Shown: piece by piece, positions 33,608-44,879 of the stretch | Numbering within the stretch: the stretch's first letter is position 1 | Layout: every line of letters starts with the position of its first letter | Assembly: GCA_933207985.1 (NCBI GenBank) | Contig: OW240912.1 | Span: 365,027,568 to 365,091,567, forward strand | Source: Pelobates cultripes | Lineage: Eukaryota > Chordata > Amphibia > Anura > Pelobatidae | Length of the DNA: 64,000 nt | Direction of reading: 5' to 3' | The notes under the pieces: model-generated | What the model saw: only the letters and a program-made list of their open reading frames with translations | Told to the model about the DNA's origin: nothing | Databases searched by the model: none | Program-made: the position numbers and the translations under genes

Positions 33608-36329
33608 TAGAGTTGAGCGAACTTAAACTGAAAAGTTCAGGTTCATACCGAACATTAGGTTTTTTGGACCCCGGACCCGAACACGGACATATCACTGTAT
33701 GCTCGGATTGGAGTTCGGTGTTCGTCGATTTAATGGCGCATTTTCAAAGGCTGCAGGGCAGCCAGTCAACAAGCGTTTGACTCTTGTGCCCTTAGAAGCC
33801 ATCACAGCCATGCCTACTAATGGCATGGCTGTGATTGGCCACTGCAGCATGTGACCCAGCCTCTATATATAAGCTGGAGTCGCATAGCGCCGCACGCACA
33901 TGCGGTCTTATAAGTGTAGGGAGAGGATGCTGCCGCTGATAGGGACAGCTTAGGAAAGAATTCTGCAAACTAGTACATTAGTGGGGTGGGGTGCACTTCA
34001 TATCTGAGAGTCAAATAGAAGCTTCAAATACCGCGGTTACATCAGAGTTTTAAAAGGTAAATTTGTTTTGGTGCGAAATAGTACATTAGTGGGGTAGTAC
34101 ATTAGTGGGGTGCACTTCATATCTGAGAGTCAAATAGAATCGTCAAATATTGCTGTCACATTGCAGTTTTAAAAGGTAAAAATTTTTGGGTGCTAAAAAG
34201 TACATTAGTGGGGTGCACTTCATATCTGAGAGTCAAATAGAAGAGTCTATGGTAAACATTCTAATTGTTTTGCTGCTAAACTGCTAAATAGTACATTTTA
34301 GGGCCTGTTCTTCATATCTGAGAGTCAAATCGAAGCATTTAATAGTGTTCTTACTGCGCACTTGTAAAAATTCTAATTGTTTTGCTGCTAATCTGTTAAA
34401 TAGTACATTTTGGGGCGTGCACTTCATATCTTAGAGTCAAATAGAAGCGTCTAATACTGCGGTTACAGCGCAATTGTAAACATTCTAATTGTTTTGGTGC
34501 TCATCTGCTAAAAAGTACATTTTGGGGCCTGCTCTTCATATCTGAGAGTCAAATAGAAGCGTCTAATATTGTGCTTACTGCTCACTTGTAAACATTCTAA
34601 TTGTTTTGCTGCTAATCTGCTAAATAGTATATTTTGGGGCCTGTTCTTCATATCTGAGAGTCAAATCGAAGCGTCTAATACTGCGCTTACTGCGCACTTG
34701 TAAACATTCAAATTGTTTTTCTGCTAATCTGCTAAATAGTACATTTTGGGGCCTGCACTTCATATCTGAGAGTCAAATTGAAGCGTCTAATAGTGTGCTT
34801 ACTGCTCACTTGTAAACATTCTAATTATTTTGCTGCTAATCTGCTAAATAGTACATTTTGGGGCCTGTTCTTTAAATCTGAAAGTCAAATCGAAGCGTCT
34901 GATAGTGTGCTTACTGGTCACTTGTAAACATTCTAATTGTGTTGCTGCTAATCTGCTAAATAGTATATTTTGGGGCCTGTTCTTCATATCTGAGAGTCAA
35001 ATAGAAGCGTCAAATATTGTGTTTACTGCGCACTTGTAAACATTCAAATTGTTTTTCTGCTAATCTGCTAAATAGTACATTTTGGGGCCTGTTCTTCATA
35101 TCTGAGAGTCAAATTGAAGCGTCTAATAGTGTGCTTACTGCTCACTTGTAAACATTCTAATTATTTTGCTGCTAATCTGCTAAATAGTACATTTTGGGGC
35201 CTGTTCTTTAAATCTGAAAGTCAAATCGAAGCGTCTGATAGTGTGCTTACTGGTCACTTGTAAACATTCTAATTGTGTTGCTGCTAATCTGCTAAATAGT
35301 ATATTTTGAGGCCTGTTCTTCATATCTGAGAGTCAAATAGAAGCGTCAAATATTGTGCTTACTGCGCACTTGTAAACATTCTAATGGTTTTGCTGCTAAT
35401 CTGCTAAATAGTACATTTTGGGTACTGTTCTTCATATCTGAGAGTCAAATCGAAGCGTCTAATACTGCGCTTACTGCACACTTGTAAACATTCTAATTGT
35501 TTTGCTGCTAATCTGCTAAATAGTACATTTTGGGGCCTGTTCTTCATATCCGAGAGTCAAATCGAAGCGTCTAATAGTGTTCTTACTGCGCACTTGTAAA
35601 CATTCTAATTGTTTTGCTGCTAATCTGCTAAATAGTATATTTTGGGGCCTGTTCTTCATATCTGAGAGTCAAATAGAAGTGTTTAATAGTGCGCTTACTG
35701 CACACTTGTAAACATTCTAATTGTTTTGCTGCTAATCTGCTAAATAGTACATTTTGGGGCCTGTTCTTCATATCTGAGAGTCAAATAGAAGCGTCTGATA
35801 GTGCGCTTACTGCACACTTGTAAACATTCTAATTGTTTTGCTGCTAATCTGCTAAATAGTACATTTTGGGGCCTGTTCTTCATATCTGAGAGTCAAATAG
35901 AAGCGTCTGATAGTGTGCTTACTGCACACTTGTAAACATTCTAATTGTTTTGCTGCTAATCTGCTAAATAGTACATTTTGGGGCCTGTTCTTCATATCTG
36001 AGAGTCAAATCAAAGCGTCTAATAGTGTGCTTACTGCTCACTTGTAAACATTCTAATTGTTTTGCTGCTAATCTGCTAAATAGTATATTTTGGGGCCTGT
36101 TCTTCATATCTGAGAGTCAAATAGAAGCGTCTAATAGTGCGCTTACTGCGCACTTGTAAACATTCTAATTGTTTTGCTGCTAATCTGCTAAATAGTACAT
36201 TTTGGGGCCTGTTCTTCATATCTGAGAGTCAAATAGAAGCGTCTGATAGTGTGCTTACTGCAGTGGTGTATCCTGGTTTTGTGCTGCCCTAGGCAGGACA
36301 AAACGCAGGCGCCCCCCCCCCCCGCCTTC

Positions 36330-36750
36330 TAAATACACACACACACATTCACTGACAGATACGCATACACTCGCTAACAGAAACACACACACACTAACAG
36401 ACACACTCACACTCACTAACAGACACACACACACTCACAGGCAAACACACTCACACAGTAAGACACACACACACTCACTGACACACTAACAGACAAACAT
36501 AGTCAGACACACACACTAACAGACACACTCACTCACTAGCAGACACACACACTAACAAACACACACACATTAGCAGACACAAACACACTCACAGGCAAAC
36601 ACACACTCACTGACACACACACACACAGGCAAACACACACTCACTGACACACAGTCAGACATACACACTAACAGACACAGTCAGACACACACACACTAAC
36701 AAAACACACACACATTAACAGACACACACTCACTCACTCACATTAACACA
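36330..36750. repeat. ACACACTAACAGAC minisatellite
   Basis: Degenerate CA-based units (ACACACACTAACAGACACAC, CACTCACAGGCAAACACAC) of 14-24 bp. Confidence 0.85.
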
Positions 36751-36850
36751 TTTTTTAATTTATTTTTATTTAGCCCCCCCCCCTTACCTTTGGGAGTGCT
36801 GGGGGGGAGGGGTTCATTACCTCCCTTGTGGTCCAGTGGATGCCGGCTGG

Positions 36851-37038
36851 GCTAGGCAGGCGGCTGGCGAGGGAGCTCTTCCCCTGAGCGGTCTGCTCAG
36901 CTCCCTCGCGCGCCGCAAAGTGAGGCTGGGAGCCGGAAGATGACGTCATCTTCCGATTCCCAGCCTCACTCTGCGGCGCGCGAGGGAGCTGAGCGGACCG
37001 CTCAGGGGAAGAGCTCCCTCGCCAGCCGCCTGCCTAGC
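36851..37038. repeat. 94-bp-arm palindrome
   Basis: An almost perfect inverted repeat with no spacer, centred at 36944/36945 in TGACGTCA. The outer ends are GCTAGGCAGGCGG and CCGCCTGCCTAGC. By eye only about 4 of 94 positions mismatch. Transcribed, it would form a very stable GC-rich hairpin. Confidence 0.92.
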
Positions 37039-38236
37039 GCCGCCCGCCAGCCCAGCCGGTCAGTTAGCCGCGAGGCTAACAAAGCATTTGCTTGGGCATT
37101 TGGGGGGCGGCGTTTTTTGCCGCCCCCTGAAAAATGCCGCCCAAGGCAAATGCCTTGTTTGCCTCACGGCTAAAACGCCCCTGGCTTACTGCGCACTTGT
37201 AAACATTCTAATGGTTTTGCTGCTAATCTGCTAAATAGTACATTTTGGGGCCTGCCCTTCAAATCTACAAGTCATGCTACAACAAAATTAAACAAGTTTT
37301 AAAATATGTAAGGGCCAACCAGTGGCTGTAAACAACAAAGTTTTACTGGTTACATTGATGACTACACACTCTAGTGAACAGGACCTTCATGCAGTGTGTT
37401 TTTTTTTTTTTTAAATCATACAGCATCCTTTCATGTGCTTTTCAGATGTCATATTGTGAATTAGCAATTTTTGTGTAGCCTGATTTGAAAAAAAAGTGAA
37501 AAATAAGTGTTATTGTGATCGCTTCATATACAGAAGCATTAATATACATTTCTATATTGTGTAAAGACACAACTACAAAGTTAATAACCAAACACCAAAA
37601 CAACGTGCCAGACAATCTACCAGTGCATGGCTAGTGTGATACAATAAGTCTACATCTTAAAAATGCAATAACCCACAGAAGATAGGCGAGAATTTTTTTG
37701 GCAAATGGAACTTTGATTCGAATTTACTACATCGGTCACTTGTAATATTGTTTCACACCTACAACACTTGTTACACAGATCTAAGTGATAGAAAACAGAT
37801 TGATATTTTCTACACTAGAAACTACTAGATAACAAGCCGCTATATTTAAACCAGTGATCAATAGTTAAGAGGTACTTAAACAATATTGTAATTCTGGGGC
37901 AATACCCTCACAAGTCAAACTGAGAGGTCAGTTTATAGGGAAAACCGTTCCTGGATACAATTCTAAAACAATTTCCATATGTCCTTTGCAGACTTTACAT
38001 GCTGGAAAAACTCAGGTGCCAACTGCTGTGGCTTTCTGCAGTGTGCATACTGGCAAGGAGGGCAGGGTTGAGGAGTGGGTGGAAGATGATGTGGAGGATG
38101 ATGAGGTCCTAGACCCCACATGGAATTAAGGTCATGCTAGTGACGTGTGCAGTTTGGAGGAAGAGGCGCTGGTCGCACAGAGGCACCAGCACAGCATAAG
38201 AGGGAGCAGGGTGCAATAGCGGAGTGGCCGTCCGCT

Positions 38237-38312
38237 AGCGCTCGTCGGCATGTATTAGCTCGAGAATTACCAGTTATCCAAGTAATACATGTAGCGATCA
38301 AAGGATCCATAA
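38237..38312 (-). pseudogene. 18S rRNA-derived fragment, 5'-proximal part
   Basis: Read on the minus strand this matches the conserved 5' domain of eukaryotic 18S rRNA: CCTTTGATCGCT, TACTTGGATAACTG, GTAATTCT, GAGCTAATACATGCCGAC and GAGCGCT occur in the right order and spacing, with a few substitutions and small deletions (GTGGTAA has lost two bases). It ends next to an internal copy of the composite element's inverted end (AGAATTGAGCGAACCCG, 38315). Recognition is from memory of the rRNA; a database comparison was not possible. Confidence 0.85.
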
Positions 38313-38569
38313 TAGAATTGAGCGAACCCGAACTGCAAAGTTCGGGTTTGTACCAGATTTAATGATCCATTTGTAGTTTCACAGTGAGGTGGGCAGTCTG
38401 GTGAGCAGGACCCAGACACTGTCAGGATGTGTCATTCACTGTAGCGGCTGTGCACGCTTTTGTCGTTGTCACCCTGCTGCTGCTCGCCTGTCTGCGCTGC
38501 AGCGTAACGTCGGCTTTCCCGCTCACCGCCTCATGAGACTTTGCGAGCATCAGCAGGCGATAGTGGAGT

Positions 38570-38940
38570 TTTAGCTGCAGCACGCACGGGTCAGTGGCTC
38601 TGCACCAGACTTCCCTCCAATTGATCAGAGTTAAAGGATTTCAAGTGGACTTATTACAATTACAGGGCCTCTAAAGAGTCCTGTATTGTTATTTGTCGTC
38701 ACTACCTTCCCGCGTCGGGAGTGGGTCATTTGCGCGCCAGCTGCCTTCCTTGCATGTGGTAGCCCTTTCTCAGGGTCCCTGTATGGATTGGAACCCTGAT
38801 TCCACGTTACCTGTGGTCACCATGGTAGGCGCAGAAACTGGCATCGAAAGTTGATATGGATGACATCCTCATGCAAAGTCGCCGCCACGGGGATGTGCAA
38901 TTTGCCCGAGGTTCTCTAGAGTCAACAAAGTTCCTGCGCA
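38570..38940 (-). pseudogene. 18S rRNA-derived fragment, around the 530 loop
   Basis: On the minus strand this follows 18S rRNA for about 370 bp: TGACTCTAGAGAACCTCGGG, CCCCGTGGCGGCGAC, TATCAACTTTCGATG, CCTACCATGGTGACCAC, GGAATCAGGGTTC, CTACCACATGCAAGGAAGGC, GGCGCGCAAATGACCCACTC, GGTAGTGACGA, AATAACAATACAGGACTCTT, GAGGCCCTGTAATTG and AATTGGAGGGAAGTCTGGTG. The universal 530-loop segment after GTCTGGTG is degraded. It lies upstream (on the minus strand) of the fragment at 38237-38312 although it belongs downstream in 18S, so the order is rearranged. Not a functional rRNA gene. Confidence 0.9.
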
Positions 38941-38974
38941 ACTATAATGTCAACAGCTACTCTGTGGAACAGAG

Positions 38975-39640
38975 TTGTCTTTTTTTTATATGTCCCAATA
39001 TTTTGGGGGCTACCCCAATTAAAAAAAACAAACAAATCTATGGGTCACTTAGTATAAACTAGGTACAAAATAGCAGAGGCTTGTGAAGGCCTTTTCTCCA
39101 TGCATCAGGAGTTGAGCATTTCTCCATGCATCAGGACTGCAAGAAATGCACCGCAGGCCGCAAATGTTACTTTATTTGTATGTCCCAATATTTTGTGGGC
39201 TACCACAATAAAAAAAAAAACATAAAATACAGTGTTGGCTACCTCATCCTCCTCCTCCACCGCCACAGTCACCGCCTCCTCAACCTATGGGTCACTTAGT
39301 ATAAACTAGGTACACATTAGCAGAGGCTTGTGAAGGCCTTTTCTCCATGCATCAGGAGTTGAGCATTTCTCCATGCATCAGGACTGCAAGAAATGCACCG
39401 CAGGCCGCAAATGTTTCTTTATTTGTATGTCCCAATATTTTGTGGGCTACCACAATTAAAAAAACAAAAAACATAAAATACAGTGTTGGCTACCTCATCC
39501 TCCTCCTCCACCGCTGCTTCCTCCTCCACCGCCACGGTCACCACCTCCTCAACCTATGGGTCACTTAGTATAAACTAGGTACACATTAGCAGAGGCTTGT
39601 GAAGGCCTTTTCTCCATGCATCAGGAGTTGAGCTCAGTTT
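38975..39640. repeat. 247-269-bp tandem repeat, about 2.5 units
   Basis: CTATGGGTCACTTAGTATAA recurs at 39038, 39285 and 39554. Each unit also has CTTTTCTCCATGCATCAGGA, ATGTCCCAATATTTTGTGGG and a CCTCCTCCTCCACCGCC tract. Part of the composite element. Confidence 0.85.
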
Positions 39641-40038
39641 GAACAATGAAAGAGAATACCCAGCACTCCAACCCCCTCTCAAATGGATAATTCTGGTGAT
39701 CCTCCAGACAGCCATGCCTTAGATTTTGATTTATGTTCTTCCAAAGCTGAAATCAAAGATTCCATCTAGTGCTATTTTATGGCTCAGCTGTATTTTACAT
39801 TTTTATGTTATTTTAAATGATTTCCCTATCCACATTTGTTTGCAGGGCACTTGTCCTACTCTTACCCCCATTTTACTTGCTTTTCCAGCTCTCTAACTCT
39901 TTCAAGGATTTTTTTATGGGTCCCCATTGACTTCAATGGGGTTTGGGGTCAAGTTCGAGCCCGAACCCGGACTTTTTCTCAAAGTTCTGCCGAACCTGCC
40001 GTAAACGAAAATCCAGGTGTCCGCTCAACTCTACTAAG

Positions 40039-42266
40039 GAGTACGCTACGATCTAACGTTACTGGCTGATCCACAGTGTTTTCTGACTTTAATCTGGTGT
40101 AAAGGTTAGCAAAGTGAGCACAATTTACATTTCCTGAAATATTTCACCTTTGGAAATGTAAGAGAATGTGCCTGACTACTGATGTATTCCCTTCTGGAAA
40201 CAAGAAATGAGATAGCCAAATGTAAAACCTATTATTTACAAAGAGATACTTTCAATGATTTAGGCAAACAGATTAAATTAGTGTAACCGTTATAAATCCA
40301 ACACAGCTGAGGTTGCTAGGATGAGAATGGAGGTGGTGGAATGACTGCAGCTATAATATAGACACTCATCTAGAAAATGATATAGTACCTTGAAATGAGA
40401 GTTGTCCAAAGACGTCTTATAAGCCAGACGTTCATACATAGTTATTGCTAGATGTTAATAGCACTATAATTGTAATTTCCTCTACAGTATCTATAAATGC
40501 AGGCACTTTGTTCCTAATAACAAAACTCATCAGTTGTAATAGAAAAATACAATACAATCTACAAGATGTCAATTCTGGTTCAGTATAAGTATTTGTGGGC
40601 TATGTTGTTAGTAGCTAGTAACCTACTAGTAAGCTAGTAGCAGTCTACTAATTATCAACTGGGTTCCAATCTTATCTCTTTTTCTTACCTGCTGATCACC
40701 AATGTCTACTCACCTAGATACTTACTACTTGTTGATCAGCCACTTGCTGGTAAAGCACAGATACAATGACAGAGGATTGCCGAAAATTCTAAGTGAATTC
40801 AAAGCGAATTTCAAATTTAAGGTAAAAAAAGCCAAACTGAAAACAGTATGGACTTGGAGAGTTTTTCTAATTTGGCTACCTTGGCCTACAATTTGAATAA
40901 GTAGACATTCCCACTTTAGTGAGGAACCTTAAACTGGGTAAGTTTTCACCATAGCGTCCACGCCTTGCTGGTTGAAAAGACTCATCTCAAGCATGCGTTC
41001 CTAACTCTGTGAATTGCCGAAGGATTAGATAGCGACTAATACAATATATTAAACTGTGATGTTTCAGTAGTAGACTAGATCAGAAGTGTGAAGCATTTTA
41101 GCGAGTAGCAGATGGCCTATTAATAGTAGCTACAAGATTAGAAACAAGTCCTTAAAAGGTCAATAAGATGGTAAGAGAGAATCAATAATAATGTCTTGCA
41201 AACAAACAAGTATCTTTTTAAATGCCAGACTAAATGGGGCAATTATTATTTATCTGCCATCACAGACTTAAAATTGTGATGACAAAAATACAGTAAAATG
41301 GATCATTTTCTCAAGATGGACATGAGGTAGAGAAGCTAAGAAACCAAGAAAGGCAGGGTTTGGGGTATATATCAATATGAGATTAACAGGAGTTCAGAGG
41401 CTTCTGCTATACACTGGCTTTGCTATTATCATGGGGAAGGAGAATGACTGGAGGATGAGAGTCTGATGGTTTGTGTAGGTGGCTTGTTTAAATGTCACGC
41501 ATGATAGTATACTTTACTTGAGAGATACTTGATGTGGGAGGTAGAGTATATGGGAAATTAAGGGTGTTTAAAGTAGCAAGTAAGCATTGAGAATAAGAAA
41601 ACTTGAAAAAATAAGAAGAGGCAAGAGGTTTTGGTATTTCATCTTGGAGAGCTGAGTACTTTAACAGGAAATACAATAAGTACATTCTACTTGTTACTTA
41701 GCTACTACACAAAATATGTAATAAGATAGAGTTACTTAAAAATGGCTTATTTGATTAAATTTGAGTTGACTGTGTATGTTCCCAGATGAACGATCAATTT
41801 AGACATTTATTGAAGTGTTTCTAAGTTCTCTGAAACTCTTCATGTTTCTAGTGGACCTTGATTCCTACAGTGTAAAGTTCAGCACATAAGCACAATCCTA
41901 ATTAAAGGCAATGGTAACTTTGGAGAGCTAAAGGCAAGTTACCCGTGCTCTGTAAATAGCAACATACAGATCACAAACTCAACCCTATTATAGCGGAGAT
42001 GCACTCTACAACTGGTACATTTTAGAAAGTATTACAGATGTTTCTTCATTATCCTCCATCCTAAAGTGGAGAAAGTGGTTGGATAGTCTTTGGTCTCTTC
42101 TCATGTATTATCACCCTTCAATTGACTGACCGTGAGGTGGAGGAACTTGTTGGGTCTCCCTTGGTAAATGACCATCATTGGGATCTTCATTTACTCCTCT
42201 TTTCAGTGCTCTCAAAGTTGTTATGGGATCCTGGTTATGATAAAGCCCATCATGGATCGTTTAGGT
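40039..42266. other. No gene recognised
   Basis: AT-rich DNA. A segment at about 40785-40850 (AAGTGAATTCAAAGCGAATT) matches the terminal repeat of the element at 43465-44140, so a fragment of that family is present. Confidence 0.4.
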
Positions 42267-42403
42267 CAGCCTATTCCAATCTGCACCCCCCCAGATGTTG
42301 CTGAACTACAACTTGCATGATTAATTCAATTAAACAGATAGCCAGGGAATCATTGGAGTTGTAGTTCAGCAACATCTGGGGGGAGGCAGGTTGGACAGCC
42401 CTG
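42267..42403. mobile_element. Short hAT-type fold-back MITE
   Basis: Inverse arms CCCCCCAGATGTTGCTGAAC (about 42287) and GTTCAGCAACATCTGGGGGG (about 42364) give a hairpin. It starts CAGCCTATTCCAATCTGCAC and ends GGTTGGACAGCCCTG. The 8-bp flanks match poorly (4 of 8), so it is old. Confidence 0.7.
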
Positions 42404-43464
42404 GTTGGTTTGTGAGAGGGTTTTGGTCACTGATAATAGACAGGATCTGTTTTAATTTATTTTTCCTTTAATATTGTCTTTAATTCTGCTTTTGTTCTAG
42501 AAACATTGTTGGCAGAAAATGTTGTTTCACAAGAAGATGTATTGTGCTTCTGAGCAGCAATTTCTCAATAACCCCACTGGTGGTAATGAAATTAAATAGC
42601 TTGTTAACAAAATGGCGACAATAAAAAAGTTGCTCTGGAAATATACCGATGTGCTTGCGATTGCAACCCCTTTTCTAGAATTGATGTACCGTCTAGGATT
42701 ATATACTGTAACTCATCAATACATTTTTATTAGTGGACACAATATCAGACTTCTTGTTTCTCATCTTTAGGAATTCAAATGGTTTCACGATATGAACAAA
42801 AATCTGCATTCGACTACTTAACAATATTTCAGAGTCTCAACAGAATTTCACAAATTGGATAATTATCAGATCTAACCACAAGAGAAATCAATGACTACTT
42901 TTTAAAACGCTTGAAGGGAAAAAAAATCAATCCAATGAGTTTCTAATAAAAGGCTGAGAAAGTAAGAAGCTGGATTTCCAGTTTGGCAAGATAATTATAA
43001 TAAAGATAAAACACTTATATTATATTTATAGCAGTTAAATGCAATACAGTTATAGGCAATACAATGTTTACTAGAGTCTAATATAATGCATTTTGAGATC
43101 CCAATAGTGTAGTTGTAGGGATAATTGGTCTGATATGTGAAATCATAGCAAATTGGGGGAATATCCCCTAAAGAATTTTTGCCTTAGAACTATAAAAAAA
43201 AAGCCCTCCTTTGTCATCTGAAAGCAGGTGTAAACTTGTCATTATTCCATTGAATTTGTAGACATTTCATGTTGTTACAGCACCTTCACAACTGCTACTC
43301 AACGACCATCATTTTTTCTTTCTCCCTTTAGAATAATTTACTTTGCTACATAAATTTCAAATCAACTTTCAAAATGTTATTTGCGCTGATAAAGCTCATG
43401 CACGTCTTGGAGATGGTATGTGGGAGGTTTAAATGTTAGTGGTACCGGTGTTGCAGTTTAAGTC
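42404..43464. other. No gene recognised
   Basis: AT-rich DNA with nothing supportable. Confidence 0.45.
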
Positions 43465-44140
43465 ACTAAAGTGAGAATTCAAAGTGAATTTCAAATTTAA
43501 AGGGGCATGCATCATTTTGAGGCAATTGTCTAATTCAAAAGCTTTAGCTTTGAATGAGACAGTTGCCTCACTCTGCAGGCTGAATAAATGCATATGATTT
43601 GTTTGTTCATATTTACATGCTTCTTCTTTCTTATGTTTTCCCCACCCACTCCAGGGGGAGCATTGCTCTAACCAACCAGTGTCCTATCCCTAGGGATGCT
43701 AGAAAAGTGTATTGGGCATGCTAGACAGATATACACGTGTACATTCGGAAGATCTCTTCACCTTGCAACAGCCTGACAGGGGGAGAAAAAAGGAAATATG
43801 ATCAGTGTGATCATACAGAGCAGGCTCTGGTGTCATGTTTCTCTTTCCTGCTGCTGCAAATGATGCCCTGTTTCTGTCATTAGTGGACTGGTCTGAAACA
43901 GGGAAAGAGGGTGGATGAGGCTGAAGAAATTCCCAAAGCTGAGAGGTGTGCTCAACAATGCAATCTAGCTACATTTCTTATAACTATATAAATGCTGATT
44001 CCATACCTTTCCAAGTTTTTCTTGCTTTATTTTGGTATGCATATTTATTTAAATTGTTTGCTGGTGTAAAAAATGTTAAGTTCTGCTACTTTGGCCTTAA
44101 AGTTTACATTTACTTTGAATTCTCACTTTTGAACTTTAGG
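43465..44140. mobile_element. Unclassified DNA element with about 40-bp terminal inverted repeats
   Basis: The left end CTAAAGTGAGAATTCAAAGT is matched by ACTTTGAATTCTCACTTTTG near 44115-44135, which continues toward AACTTTAGG. Inside, GAGGCAATTGTCTAATTCAA and its inverse around 43545-43570 form a hairpin (43519-43569). No coding capacity. Confidence 0.55.
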
Positions 44141-44879
44141 GAATAGGCCTCTGAATGTGCTTGTGTCTGGCTTTCTTCCTGCTTAAACACTTTATTTTGT
44201 TTTCTGACATATTACAAAGACTGAAATGTTATGAGTTCCATGTTTATTTAAATTTACAATTTCCTGATTAATTAACAAACTATTCCCAATTTAGTATATG
44301 GCCCTATATACTTTAAGCAGTGATAATATTTCAAATGTATTCCTCTATCATTTTGTCTACTGGTTGAGCAGTTCCCTCCACAAATCCCAATTCACACGTA
44401 CACACTGGGAAATTACATATCACATATATGTAGTGTATTACATATTAAATAATATATTGTTGCTATGGGATGTTACGAGTTACTTTAGTTTACATTTTTA
44501 GCGTACGAATTTGAACAGATTTTTGATTCAACATTTTTAAGTAGGGTGACATCAATATCCTAAGGTATACTAGAACACTATGAAAACCTAAACAGATGCT
44601 GGAGCGGCACCCTAGTCCTAACAGGGACTTTCCTCTGCTGGATTACCAAGAGTACAAGATACTGCCAAGTAAATAGCCCAACTCCTTCCCAGCAACTGGA
44701 CGACACACAGTTCTCGGAGTCTACCGACTTTATTTTGCAACACTCTACTTTTATGCATTGCCAGTAGCATTGGGATTTCCAAATCAAAAACACAAGGGTT
44801 TCTTTCCCAAGAGCCTTTGTGTTTGAGAGATAATTTAGCTCAAATTAGGATAACTCAATTTTCTCTCAAATGCAAAAAC
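44141..44879. other. No gene recognised
   Basis: AT-rich DNA. Short open frames at 43946-44146, 44298-44501 and 44578-44793 have no family resemblance. Confidence 0.45.

Larger units (their letters stand above)
36261..37183 (+). mobile_element. hAT-like element nested in the 112-bp array
   Basis: The left end CAGTGGTGTATCCTGG and right end CTAAAACGCCCCTG are imperfect hAT-style inverted ends. The flanking 8-bp duplication GCTTACTG (36253-36260 and 37184-37191) is perfect and belongs to the array unit. The inside holds poly-C, a CA minisatellite (about 36330-36750), and a GC-rich core with a 188-bp palindrome at 36851-37038. No transposase. The reversed relative is at 13455. Confidence 0.92.
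33980..37265. repeat. 112-bp tandem array, about 22 units, split by hAT insertion
   Basis: Each unit contains AGTACATTTTGGGGCCTG, CTTCATATCTGAGAGTCAAA and CACTTGTAAACATTCTAATT. The first units (33980-34260) are shorter and more diverged. From about 34300 to 36260 the period is 112 bp and identity is high. The last unit resumes at 37184 after the nested element. A three-unit higher-order block of 336 bp is duplicated (about 34695-35030 and 35031-35366). There is no open frame over the array. Confidence 0.92.
33608..40038. mobile_element. Large composite element with GTTGAGCG inverted ends
   Basis: The left end AGTAGAGTTGAGCGAACTTA and the right end CCGCTCAACTCTACT are inverse. Both ends continue with a diverged AAGTTCGGGTTCG-type segment (GGTTCATACCGAACATTAGG on the left; GAGCCCGAACCCGGACTTTT on the right). 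Inside, in order: a GC-balanced leader with a TATATATAA word (33863), about 22 tandem 112-bp units with a nested hAT-like element, AT-rich DNA (37270-38040), an acidic coding-like patch (about 38080-38200), 18S-rRNA-like segments with an internal second copy of the inverted end (38313), and a 247-269-bp repeat block. No intact transposase is visible, and the superfamily is unknown; a target duplication could not be defined. Confidence 0.55.

Noticed and set aside
34000..36260. CRISPR-like array (112-bp units)
   Set aside because: Units are contiguous tandem copies without variable spacers, and the genome is eukaryotic.
38237..38940. Functional 18S rRNA gene
   Set aside because: Only two partial segments, in the wrong order, with substitutions in highly conserved positions, including the 530 loop.
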